From: Schaalia hyovaginalis | Lineage (GTDB): Bacteria > Actinomycetota > Actinomycetes > Actinomycetales > Actinomycetaceae | Length of the DNA: 64,000 nt | Assembly (NCBI RefSeq): GCF_014208035.1 | Contig: NZ_JACHMK010000001.1 | Location: 2,562,024-2,626,023, forward strand | Direction of reading: 5' to 3' | Position numbers and translations under genes: made by a program | The notes under the pieces: model-generated | What the model was told of the DNA's origin: nothing | Database searches by the model: none | The model's input: the letters and a program-made list of their open reading frames with translations, nothing else | Part shown: piece after piece, positions 55,532 through 64,000 of the stretch | How the letters are laid out: the number at the start of each line of letters is the position of its first letter | Numbering within the stretch: the first letter of the stretch is position 1

Positions 55532-56602
55532 CGGGAGTGTCCGGTTATCGGTGTAAGTGGCGCTTTCTACTGGTGGGTGCTGTCCGCGGGTATGCGGTCG
55601 GCGAAGGTGGTGGCGAACGCGTTCGATGCGGGCTTCCAGCGCATGCCCCAGCGGGTCTGCCCGGTGCCCTTTGGGTCTCGATCTCACGGTCGGATAGAGC
55701 GTCTTCAACGCGGCCTGCTCGTTCGGGAAATGCCCCCTGGCCCTCACCGCCGTGGGGAACCTGGCGTTCAACGACTCGATCGCGTTCGTCGAACACAACA
55801 CCTTGCGGATCTCCAGATCCGTAGTCCAGGAACGAAACGAACTCGCTCCAGGCACCTCGCCAGAGCCGGATCATCGCCGGGCCGGACCTGCCCCACATGT
55901 CGGCGAACTCCCCGAACGCCCGCTCAGGCGCTTCCGCCGTGGGTGCTTTGTAGACGGGTTTCAGATCGGCGACGATCTCGAGCCAGATCCCCAAAATGTC
56001 CTTTGGCACACCGATCGCGGCGTAGAAGGGCTCCAATGGACGGCTCATCTGCGCGTTCATCTCGTCAACAACGCGGTCGGTGATCCGGTTGATCGTGTCC
56101 TTCAAGACCGACGTGCCGTAGACCCCGGCGAAGTGGGCGCCGATCTCACCGGTCGTCAGGCCTTTGCGGACAACGACAGAACCATAGCGTCCATGTCCGG
56201 CAAGCGGCGTTGGCGCTTCTTCACCAGCTGAGGCTCGAAGCTCCCGTTGCGGGAGTTACCGCTACCCCGGCCGAACGGGTCGTGCTTGTCATAGCCCAGG
56301 TGCTCGTTGAGTTCCTCGTCGTGAGCTGCTTTGAGACCTGCACGGTCAACGCTTTTAACAGGCCGTCAGGGCCGCACGGGACAATCCCCGCATCACGGGC
56401 TTGGCACACCATCTGCGCGATCACCTCACGCTGGGCCTTGTCCGGCTTAGCCGGCTCATCCGGGGAAAGTGCCGGGACCACAGCCACCAATCTGGCCGAC
56501 TCCACGGCCAACGAGCTGCTGCTGGTGGTTATCTCGGTCGTCATGACTCCTCCTGCCCTGCCAGGCGATGAAGCCGCTTACACCGTTAATCGGATACTCC
56601 CG
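55532..56602 (-). mobile_element. Decayed IS256-family element, left arm
   Basis: Terminal inverted repeats start cgggagtgtccggttatc at 55532 and its imperfect complement ends at 56602. The remnant transposase starts MTTEITTSSSSL at 56544, contains IS256 N-terminal motifs (KAQREVIAQMVCQARDAG), then frameshifts and deletions separate ILGIWLEIVADLKPVY from STNAIESLNARF. Intact IS256 elements are about 1.3-1.4 kb; about 300 bp are missing. Confidence 0.8.
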
Positions 56603-56671
56603 AATGGAAAGAAACCTAGATCGATTCTGAACGTAGGATCGGGGGATGAGTGTGAGGGTGAGGGGGTTGGG

Positions 56672-56965
56672 GTGAGTGTTGAGTTTCTTGGGGTGTGGAC
56701 TGAGTCTCTTCGGGAGTGCGGTCGTGTTGTGGATGAGGCGTATTTGAGTTTGGCTCGTGTGCAGGTGGAGGGTGCGCCTGATTTGGGGCCGTCGACGGTT
56801 GCGGCTCGGGCGGTGCTCGATGCGGTGGAGTCCGGTGTGTGTGCGTCTGCGGAGGCGGTGCGCACGGTGTCGATGTCGATGATGGCTGCTGCGGATTCGT
56901 TCGAGGAGCTTGAAGAGCAGATTCGTGCGGGCATGGTTTCTGAGCAGGCGGTGTTCGATGCGTAG
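56672..56965 (+). CDS. Small helical ESX/EspC-like protein, left arm copy
   Basis: 97 aa, GTG 56672 with AGGGG upstream. All-helical with conserved-length ESX-type fold (LGPSTVAARAVLDAVESG; AAADSFEELEEQIRAG), similar in style to EspC/T7SS-target small partners but without a WXG turn. It precedes the large cassette protein by 6 bp, the usual arrangement of a secretion partner and its effector. GT-rich codon use differs from the rest of the window. Identical twin at 61543-61836. Confidence 0.6.
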   Translation: MSVEFLGVWTESLRECGRVVDEAYLSLARVQVEGAPDLGPSTVAARAVLDAVESGVCASAEAVRTVSMSMMAAADSFEELEEQIRAGMVSEQAVFDA

Positions 56966-56971
56966 GGGTGT

Positions 56972-58178
56972 GTGGTGAGTGGTCTGGTGGATTGTCGGGT
57001 GCGGGTGGCCTCGGGTTCGCCGGTGGCTTTGGCGACTTCTTTGGGGTCGCAGCTTGCCAAGTTGATGGATGCTCGGGAGTGTTTGACTTCGGCGCGTTCG
57101 GCGCTGGTCGGGCAGATGAGCGGTCGGACGGTGACCGCGATTCGTGAGTGTGTGGATGCGCAGCTGCTGCTTGTCGGTTCTCATGTTCAGCGGGTGATGT
57201 TGCTGATCGCCGGGTTGGAGGCTTTGGGTGAGGACTTGGGGCTGGTGGAGACGGGCTTGTATGCGGTGTTGATGGAGGCTGAGGCGTGGGGTTTGCGGGT
57301 TGTGGGTGGGGTGGTGCATGCCCCGGGCTGGTCGGATCCTGATCGTGAGGTGAAGGTAGGGGTGTTCGCCAGGCTTTCGGGGATAGTCGGTGAGCTTCGT
57401 GCCGTCGAGGAGGTGGCGCATGCGCAGTTCGCTGAGGTGTGTAAGGATGCGCAGATGTTGCCTTCTGAGGCTGTGGAGGCTGCTAAGGAGTGGCAGCGGG
57501 AGATTGTTGCGGCGCGTAGTGCGGGGGTGACGGCTGCTTGGTCGACAGCGTTGCTTCCTGGCGTGACGTTCGTGTCGCCGGATTCGGCTGCCCGGAAGGC
57601 GCAGCTTGAGAAGATGATTAGCAACGGTGAGCCGGCGCAGAAGGTGGCGCGTGCCGTTGAGGGGTGGAGTGCGGGGCGTGTTGCGAATGAGTCGACGCTT
57701 GTGGGGCGTTGGGCGGCGCGGGTGCGGAGTTTGGTTCAGGAGGTGGATTTTTCGAACCGGGTGGCTATTGCGGGTGAGGCTTCTGCGACGGGCAAGGCGT
57801 TGCGGGCGGGCCGGACCGTCCTTAGGGGTGCTGGTGTTGTCGGGGGGGATTCTCACGGTGGGGTCTGTTGTGGAGAACGGGTATGAGCAGGCGCGTGATG
57901 ATTCGATCGACCCGGGTCTGACTATGGGTGAGCGGGTTGCTCGCACTGTGACACACGGCCTCCTCGAAGGTGGGTTCGAGTCGGCCGGTGAATCGGCCGG
58001 AGCGATTGGTGGTGGTATCGCGGGGGTTGCGGGTGGCCCGACCGGGATCGGCGCCGGGTTCGTTGCAGGCGGAGAAGCAGGAGGGGAGTTGGGCAAGACA
58101 GCGGGTGAGCGTGCCGCGGGCTGGTTTGATTCCTTCATCATTCATCCTGTTCTCGGTTCCAAAGGGGCGGATTCGTGA
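56972..58178 (+). pseudogene. Large cassette protein (T7SS effector-like), frameshifted at a 7-G tract, left arm
   Basis: GTG 56972. The N-terminal 288 residues are helical (ALATSLGSQLAKLMDARECL; VVGRWAARV-type segments), resembling LXG/PPE-like secreted proteins. A run of seven G (57842-57848) shifts the frame to a stop at 57884-57886. With six (or nine) G the frame reads GILTVGSVVENGYEQARDD and on into a glycine-zipper tail (GAIGGGIAGVAGGPTGIGAG) for 401 aa, ending at 58178. The third copy at 63387-63392 has six G. Stop overlaps the membrane gene start. No catalytic motif recognised. Confidence 0.65.
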
Positions 58179-58966
58179 CGACGAAGATGCTGCTCGAATT
58201 GGTGGCCTTTACTGGGTTCATCTGGTTTTTGTGGGCGATGGCGATGTTTACGGACACGGTGGTCGGGCGCGCCGCCATTGCGGTCGGGGGTGCTTTTGGT
58301 CGGGGGGTGATTGCCGGGCTCTTCCCCCTGACAGGGCTCGCCTTCACTTCCTCGATCTTGGTTGAGCTCATCGGGCCGACGGGCTTTTATGCGACGATTC
58401 CGGGGGCGGTACTCCTCGGGGTCTTGCTTTTGATAGCAGTGATCTCGGTCTTCTCAGGTTTGGTTGTTTGGATTTTTGATGTGGACTTGCCGGAGTGGGC
58501 GTATCCGGAGTATCACGCGAGGCGGCGCAGGCAGCGTCGTGTAGAAGACGATGAGGTGAAGCGTTCTGATATGTATCATGTCGCTTCTCACCCGGATCCT
58601 GAAGCCTCGGTAAGGGTTAGTGCGGAGCTGGTGAGCCCGAACGCGCTGCGTGTTCGTCGTCCCTGGTCGTGGTACAACTCGGCTTTGCGTTCGGTTCTGA
58701 TTACGGTGAACGGTGTTCGGGTGGGGCGGATCTGGAATGGTCAGACCCGGCTCTTCCCACTGCCCAAAGGCGATGTCGCCGTGTACGCCGTGCTGGATTG
58801 GGCGACATCGGACCTGGTCTACTCGGTCCTGCCCGAAGGTCATTGCCTGGATGTGACGCTCACTTTCGCCAGCCCGGACAAGATGTTCACCAACCCCAAC
58901 ACGTACCTGCGTCTCCACCCCACCAACCCCGCAGACCTTCTCCCGCCCCTACCCGACTGGGAATGA
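58175..58966 (+). CDS. Cassette membrane protein, left arm copy
   Basis: 263 aa, GTG 58175 overlapping the preceding stop (GTGA). Three hydrophobic segments (about residues 5-25, 35-58, 72-102), an Arg-rich stop-transfer (RRRRQRR), then a soluble beta-rich domain (ITVNGVRVGRIWNGQT; DVAVYAVLDWATSDLVY). Last 11 codons (ADLLPPLPDWE) lie beyond the repeat boundary in the spacer. Immunity, or membrane receptor, role is inferred only from position after an effector-like gene. Confidence 0.6.
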   Translation: MTTKMLLELVAFTGFIWFLWAMAMFTDTVVGRAAIAVGGAFGRGVIAGLFPLTGLAFTSSILVELIGPTGFYATIPGAVLLGVLLLIAVISVFSGLVVWIFDVDLPEWAYPEYHARRRRQRRVEDDEVKRSDMYHVASHPDPEASVRVSAELVSPNALRVRRPWSWYNSALRSVLITVNGVRVGRIWNGQTRLFPLPKGDVAVYAVLDWATSDLVYSVLPEGHCLDVTLTFASPDKMFTNPNTYLRLHPTNPADLLPPLPDWE

Positions 58967-59576
58967 AGCATCTTGGGTTTGGTTCTGTGGTTAGGGTGCA
59001 ACGGGACTGCTGAGGGTTTGGTTGACAGTTTTCCTTCTGGTTTTTAGGCCGCGAGGGACGCGGCTGGCACCTGTGCAGATCGGTTACGTGTTCTAGGGTG
59101 AGTAACGGTAGTCCCTGGGCGTTAGGGGACGAAGAGACTGCCCCGTCGCCGATCCGGCGAGTGAACAGTCAGTGATGAACGCGGCGCAGCACAACCCGCC
59201 CAAGGTCCGCACGGAGATGATGTTCGCGGCGCATCTTTTGGTGTATCTTGCGTACCCCGTACACGCTGTCGTTGTCCGCATGAATTCCGTCTGATCTTGC
59301 CAGTAAGGACCGCGTCTTGCAGACCCGTGGTACAGGCCGAGCGTCCCTGGTCGGGTCAATAGGCGCGCGAAGTGACAACGCCAGCCATATCGCCCCCCGG
59401 ATGCGACAGATTACTTCACCCCTGAAATGATCGAGGTGCCCGTCGACGCAACAACGGATCGCCTCGTTGTAGGGCGGCAAGTTCCGCTGCGAGAAAAGCC
59501 GAGGTAGCCTGAGGGGCTTATTGATGCACCGCAATTCACGGTTCCCCTGGCCCAGCCTGTGCAACTCCTCCATCAT
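58932..59576. other. 645-bp spacer of the inverted repeat
   Basis: Contains the left membrane gene's last codons, a 140-bp gap with no feature, and a degraded IS3-family remnant (next entry). The right membrane gene's C-terminus (DDGGVAQAGPGEP) is also encoded here. Confidence 0.7.
59106..59576 (-). mobile_element. IS3-family transposase remnant
   Basis: Minus-strand frame with EELHRLGQGNRELRCINKPL (orfA end-like), DGHLDHFRGEVICRI and IHADNDSVYGVRKIHQKM (orfB N-terminal region of IS3 transposases). Multiple mutations and no catalytic DDE; a fossil at the palindrome centre. Confidence 0.65.
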
Positions 59577-60333
59577 CGGGGTTGGTGGGGTGGAGACGCA
59601 GGTACGTGTTGGGGTTGGTGAACATCTTGTCCGGGCTGGCGAAAGTGAGCGTCACATCCAGGCAATGACCTTCGGGCAGGACCGAGTAGACCAGGTCCGA
59701 TGTCGCCCAATCCAGCACGGCGTACACGGCGACATCGCCTTTGGGCAGTGGGAAGAGCCGGGTCTGACCATTCCAGATCCGCCCCACCCGAACACCGTTC
59801 ACCGTAATCAGAACCGAACGCAAAGCCGAGTTGTACCACGACCAGGGACGACGAACACGCAGCGCGTTCGGGCTCACCAGCTCCGCACTAACCCTTACCG
59901 AGGCTTCAGGATCCGGGTGAGAAGCGACATGATACATATCAGAACGCTTCACCTCATCGTCTTCTACACGACGCTGCCTGCGCCGCCTCGCGTGATACTC
60001 CGGATACGCCCACTCCGGCAAGTCCACATCAAAAATCCAAACAACCAAACCTGAGAAGACCGAGATCACTGCTATCAAAAGCAAGACCCCGAGGAGTACC
60101 GCCCCCGGAATCGTCGCATAAAAGCCCGTCGGCCCGATGAGCTCAACCAAGATCGAGGAAGTGAAGGCGAGCCCTGTCAGGGGGAAGAGCCCGGCAATCA
60201 CCCCCCGACCAAAAGCACCCCCGACCGCAATGGCGGCGCGCCCGACCACCGTGTCCGTAAACATCGCCATCGCCCACAAAAACCAGATGAACCCAGTAAA
60301 GGCCACCAATTCGAGCAGCATCTTCGTCGTCAC
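59536..60333 (-). CDS. Cassette membrane protein, right arm copy with altered C-terminus
   Basis: 265 aa, identical to the left copy over the repeated part, but its last 13 residues (DDGGVAQAGPGEP) come from the spacer and overlap the IS3 remnant. GTG 60333 overlaps the effector stop. Confidence 0.55.
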   Translation of the reverse strand: MTTKMLLELVAFTGFIWFLWAMAMFTDTVVGRAAIAVGGAFGRGVIAGLFPLTGLAFTSSILVELIGPTGFYATIPGAVLLGVLLLIAVISVFSGLVVWIFDVDLPEWAYPEYHARRRRQRRVEDDEVKRSDMYHVASHPDPEASVRVSAELVSPNALRVRRPWSWYNSALRSVLITVNGVRVGRIWNGQTRLFPLPKGDVAVYAVLDWATSDLVYSVLPEGHCLDVTLTFASPDKMFTNPNTYLRLHPTNPDDGGVAQAGPGEP

Positions 60334-61536
60334 GAATCCGCCCCTTTGGAACCGAGAACAGGATGAATGATGAAGGAATCAAACCAGCCCGCGGCACGCT
60401 CACCCGCTGTCTTGCCCAACTCCCCTCCTGCTTCTCCGCCTGCAACGAACCCGGCGCCGATCCCGGTCGGGCCACCCGCAACCCCCGCGATACCACCACC
60501 AATCGCTCCGGCCGATTCACCGGCCGACTCGAACCCACCTTCGAGGAGGCCGTGTGTCACAGTGCGAGCAACCCGCTCACCCATAGTCAGACCCGGGTCG
60601 ATCGAATCATCACGCGCCTGCTCATACCCGTTCTCCACAACAGACCCCACCGTGAGAATCCCCCCCGACAACACCAGCACCCCTAAGGACGGTCCGGCCC
60701 GCCCGCAACGCCTTGCCCGTCGCAGAAGCCTCACCCGCAATAGCCACCCGGTTCGAAAAATCCACCTCCTGAACCAAACTCCGCACCCGCGCCGCCCAAC
60801 GCCCCACAAGCGTCGACTCATTCGCAACACGCCCCGCACTCCACCCCTCAACGGCACGCGCCACCTTCTGCGCCGGCTCACCGTTGCTAATCATCTTCTC
60901 AAGCTGCGCCTTCCGGGCAGCCGAATCCGGCGACACGAACGTCACGCCAGGAAGCAACGCTGTCGACCAAGCAGCCGTCACCCCCGCACTACGCGCCGCA
61001 ACAATCTCCCGCTGCCACTCCTTAGCAGCCTCCACAGCCTCAGAAGGCAACATCTGCGCATCCTTACACACCTCAGCGAACTGCGCATGCGCCACCTCCT
61101 CGACGGCACGAAGCTCACCGACTATCCCCGAAAGCCTGGCGAACACCCCTACCTTCACCTCACGATCAGGATCCGACCAGCCCGGGGCATGCACCACCCC
61201 ACCCACAACCCGCAAACCCCACGCCTCAGCCTCCATCAACACCGCATACAAGCCCGTCTCCACCAGCCCCAAGTCCTCACCCAAAGCCTCCAACCCGGCG
61301 ATCAGCAACATCACCCGCTGAACATGAGAACCGACAAGCAGCAGCTGCGCATCCACACACTCACGAATCGCGGTCACCGTCCGACCGCTCATCTGCCCGA
61401 CCAGCGCCGAACGCGCCGAAGTCAAACACTCCCGAGCATCCATCAACTTGGCAAGCTGCGACCCCAAAGAAGTCGCCAAAGCCACCGGCGAACCCGAGGC
61501 CACCCGCACCCGACAATCCACCAGACCACTCACCAC
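60330..61536 (-). pseudogene. Large cassette protein, right arm copy (7-G frameshift)
   Basis: Mirror of the left copy; the 7-base tract is at 60660-60666 (C on the plus strand). Same premature stop. Identical otherwise, so both arms are in the same off phase. Confidence 0.65.
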
Positions 61537-61542
61537 ACACCC

Positions 61543-61836
61543 CTACGCATCGAACACCGCCTGCTCAGAAACCATGCCCGCACGAATCTGCTCTTCAAGC
61601 TCCTCGAACGAATCCGCAGCAGCCATCATCGACATCGACACCGTGCGCACCGCCTCCGCAGACGCACACACACCGGACTCCACCGCATCGAGCACCGCCC
61701 GAGCCGCAACCGTCGACGGCCCCAAATCAGGCGCACCCTCCACCTGCACACGAGCCAAACTCAAATACGCCTCATCCACAACACGACCGCACTCCCGAAG
61801 AGACTCAGTCCACACCCCAAGAAACTCAACACTCAC
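61543..61836 (-). CDS. Small helical ESX/EspC-like protein, right arm copy
   Basis: 97 aa, GTG 61836; identical to 56672-56965 in mirror orientation. Confidence 0.6.
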   Translation of the reverse strand: MSVEFLGVWTESLRECGRVVDEAYLSLARVQVEGAPDLGPSTVAARAVLDAVESGVCASAEAVRTVSMSMMAAADSFEELEEQIRAGMVSEQAVFDA

Positions 61837-61905
61837 CCCAACCCCCTCACCCTCACACTCATCCCCCGATCCTACGTTCAGAATCGATCTAGGTTTCTTT
61901 CCATT

Positions 61906-62976
61906 CGGGAGTATCCGATTAACGGTGTAAGCGGCTTCATCGCCTGGCAGGGCAGGAGGAGTCATGACGACCGAGATAACCACCAGCAGCAGCTCGTTGG
62001 CCGTGGAGTCGGCCAGATTGGTGGCTGTGGTCCCGGCACTTTCCCCGGATGAGCCGGCTAAGCCGGACAAGGCCCAGCGTGAGGTGATCGCGCAGATGGT
62101 GTGCCAAGCCCGTGATGCGGGGATTGTCCCGTGCGGCCCTGACGGCCTGTTAAAAGCGTTGACCGTGCAGGTCTCAAAGCAGCTCACGACGAGGAACTCA
62201 ACGAGCACCTGGGCTATGACAAGCACGACCCGTTCGGCCGGGGTAGCGGTAACTCCCGCAACGGGAGCTTCGAGCCTCAGCTGGTGAAGAAGCGCCAACG
62301 CCGCTTGCCGGACATGGACGCTATGGTTCTGTCGTTGTCCGCAAAGGCCTGACGACCGGTGAGATCGGCGCCCACTTCGCCGGGGTCTACGGCACGTCGG
62401 TCTTGAAGGACACGATCAACCGGATCACCGACCGCGTTGTTGACGAGATGAACGCGCAGATGAGCCGTCCATTGGAGCCCTTCTACGCCGCGATCGGTGT
62501 GCCAAAGGACATTTTGGGGATCTGGCTCGAGATCGTCGCCGATCTGAAACCCGTCTACAAAGCACCCACGGCGGAAGCGCCTGAGCGGGCGTTCGGGGAG
62601 TTCGCCGACATGTGGGGCAGGTCCGGCCCGGCGATGATCCGGCTCTGGCGAGGTGCCTGGAGCGAGTTCGTTTCGTTCCTGGACTACGGATCTGGAGATC
62701 CGCAAGGTGTTGTGTTCGACGAACGCGATCGAGTCGTTGAACGCCAGGTTCCCCACGGCGGTGAGGGCCAGGGGGCATTTCCCGAACGAGCAGGCCGCGT
62801 TGAAGACGCTCTATCCGACCGTGAGATCGAGACCCAAAGGGCACCGGGCAGACCCGCTGGGGCATGCGCTGGAAGCCCGCATCGAACGCGTTCGCCACCA
62901 CCTTCGCCGACCGCATACCCGCGGACAGCACCCACCAGTAGAAAGCGCCACTTACACCGATAACCGGACACTCCCG
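61906..62976 (+). mobile_element. Decayed IS256-family element, right arm copy
   Basis: Mirror of 55532-56602 with the same frameshifts and deletions, so decay preceded the duplication. Confidence 0.8.
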
Positions 62977-63098
62977 GATACGCGGGCGACTTGTGGGTGT
63001 CATATAAACGAAGACGCGATGAAGTAACGAGCCTGTACAGACTTCGTCTATTCGCATGGTGAATACTTGAGGCATTGAGCGATGTCGAGGTGCCGCCC

Positions 63099-63165
63099 TC
63101 AGCGCGCGGAGCGGAGCCTCAGCGAGTTGAGGACGACGAACACCGAGGAGAAGGCCATGGCGGCG
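63099..63165 (-). pseudogene. Duplicate of the copA 3' end
   Basis: The last 22 codons of copA (LAAMAFSSVFVVLNSLRL...) and stop, mirrored at the outer edge of the right arm. Upstream sequence is unrelated, so this is a stranded gene end. Confidence 0.9.
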
Positions 63166-63260
63166 AGGATTGGGCTGTGTCTGCTTCTGGTGTGTGGGTG
63201 GGGGTGGGGTCGTGACTTTGCCTGAACGTAGGATCGGGGGGTGAGGGTGAGGGGGTTGGG

Positions 63261-63719
63261 GTGAGTGTTGAGTTTCTTGGGGTGTGGACTGAGTCTCTTC
63301 GGGAGTGCGGGGCGTGTTGTGGATGAGGCGTATTTGAGTTTGACTCGTGTCCGGGTCGGAGTGTTCTTAGGGGTGCTGGTGTTGTCGGGGGGATTCTCAC
63401 GGTGGGGTCTGTTGTGGAGAACGGGTATGAGCAGGCGCGTGATGATTCGATCGACCCGGGTCTGACTATGGGTGAGCGGGTTGCTCGCACTGTGACACAC
63501 GGCCTCCTCGAAGGTGGGTTCGAGTCGGCCGGTGAATCGGCCGGAGCGATTGGTGGTGGTATCGCGGGGGTTGCGGGTGGCCCGACCGGGATCGGCGCCG
63601 GGTTCGTTGCAGGCGGAGAAGCAGGAGGGGAAGCAGGTCGAGAATTCGGCGAATGGCTAGGCAGCTTCGCTGATGACCGTGTGTGGAATCGATTGTTGGG
63701 ACGAGATGATGCCAGCTGA
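63261..63719 (+). pseudogene. Third cassette copy: ESX-like start joined to effector tail
   Basis: GTG 63261 begins the ESX-like gene but a 1-nt change gives a stop after 20 codons. About 1,060 bp (corresponding to 56762-57822) are deleted, joining to the effector tail. Its G tract (63387-63392) is six long, and the frame from GTG 63402 reads through the glycine zipper to a divergent end (GREFGEWLGSFADDRVWNRL) stopping at 63717-63719. Confidence 0.7.
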
Positions 63720-64000
63720 CGTCTTCTGGTCGGGGTTCGCTCTTGCTGCGCTCGCCTGGTTCATGTGGGCGATGGCGATGTTTACGGACACGGTGGTCGG
63801 GCGCGCCGCCATTGCGGTCGGGGGTGCTTTTGGTCGGGGGGTGATTGCCGGGCTCTTCCCCCTGACAGGGCTCGCCTTCACCACCGGGCTCATTACGGCG
63901 CTTATTGAGCGGACGGGCTTTTATGCGACGATTCCGGGGGCGGTACTCCTCGGGGTCTTGCTTTTGATAGCAGTGATCTCGGTCTTCTCAGGTTTGGTTG
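63709..64000 (+). CDS. Cassette membrane protein, divergent third copy (cut by window end)
   Basis: ATG 63709 (or 63706) overlapping the preceding stop by about 11 nt; 97 codons to the window edge. N-terminus (MPADVFWSGFALAALAWF) is unlike the arm copies, then it is identical through FTDTVVGRAAIAVGG and the following helix, differs at TTGLITALIER (versus TSSILVELIGP), then is identical again. This block mosaic implies gene conversion. Confidence 0.65.
   Translation, partial: MPADVFWSGFALAALAWFMWAMAMFTDTVVGRAAIAVGGAFGRGVIAGLFPLTGLAFTTGLITALIERTGFYATIPGAVLLGVLLLIAVISVFSGLV

Larger units (their letters stand above)
59577..63165. repeat. Right arm of 3,589-bp inverted repeat
   Basis: Mirror of 55343-58931 (axis 59254). 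Ends at 63165 inside a duplicate of the copA 3' end. Confidence 0.95.

Noticed and set aside
56456..58141. Long reverse-strand frame (561 codons) across the cassette, mirrored at 60367-62052
   Set aside because: Arg/His/Pro/Thr-rich translation of a GT-rich plus-strand gene; a compositional shadow.

Overview
The window is high-GC actinobacterial DNA. Gene content and sequence style (class III ribonucleotide reductase as an anaerobic supply route, a WhiB regulator, a Rv3654c-Rv3660c type tad cluster, sortase-like motifs, IS1249 and IS256-family elements) suggest a facultative or anaerobic host-associated member of the Actinomycetaceae (Actinomyces/Schaalia group). This is inference from gene content, not a database match. 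Several blocks keep the order known from Mycobacterium tuberculosis: a DUF1998 helicase (Rv3649-like), the tad cluster plus HAD hydrolase (Rv3654c-Rv3661), and Crp, DUF4177, WhiB, class A PBP, metallophosphoesterase and tRNA-Pro (Rv3676 to Rv3683 and beyond).

Layout. 1-5.6 kb: AGE-family epimerase (cut by the window edge), phosphoglucomutase, a degraded lower-GC patch with a broken secreted-peptide locus and an ISL3 transposase fragment, and an MFS exporter. 5.6-16 kb: App1-type protein, the nrdD-nrdG operon with paired NrdR boxes, a PAP2 phosphatase, and a YbjN-YbjN-helicase operon followed by a 43-bp tandem repeat. 16-27 kb: the tad locus, split by a divergent YhgE/Pip-TetR pair with two operator palindromes, then a HAD hydrolase and membrane proteins. 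27-34 kb: Crp/WhiB/PBP block ending in tRNA-Pro. 33.8-35.3 kb: a complete IS1249-like element with one end partly duplicated. 35-52 kb: BASS transporter, HisC-type aminotransferase, holin-like protein, a WXG-like/hydrolase pair, fructosamine kinase, PurB, a tandem-domain acid phosphatase, EamA transporter, alpha-glucosidase (frameshifted), GNAT, and a second large hydrolase. 52-55.4 kb: a copper operon (csoR-copZ-copA) with a CsoR-type operator inside its promoter spacer.

55.3-64 kb is the most unusual part. Two arms of 3,589 bp (55343-58931 and 59577-63165) form an apparently perfect inverted repeat around a 645-bp spacer holding a decayed IS3-family remnant. Each arm carries the last codons of copA, a decayed IS256-family element and a three-gene cassette: a 97-aa helical ESX/EspC-like protein, a ~400-aa helical protein with a glycine-zipper tail, and a membrane protein. 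The middle gene is frameshifted at a 7-G tract in both arms. A third, internally deleted and diverged cassette copy after the right arm has 6 Gs at the same place, which restores the frame locally. This points to a recombination- and slippage-diversified, type VII secretion-like polymorphic locus. An amplification or assembly artefact must be excluded for the palindrome itself.

Two other genes are broken at homopolymers (9 C at 36675-36683; 6 C/G at 47467-47472), so either phase variation or residual sequencing error affects this window more than once.
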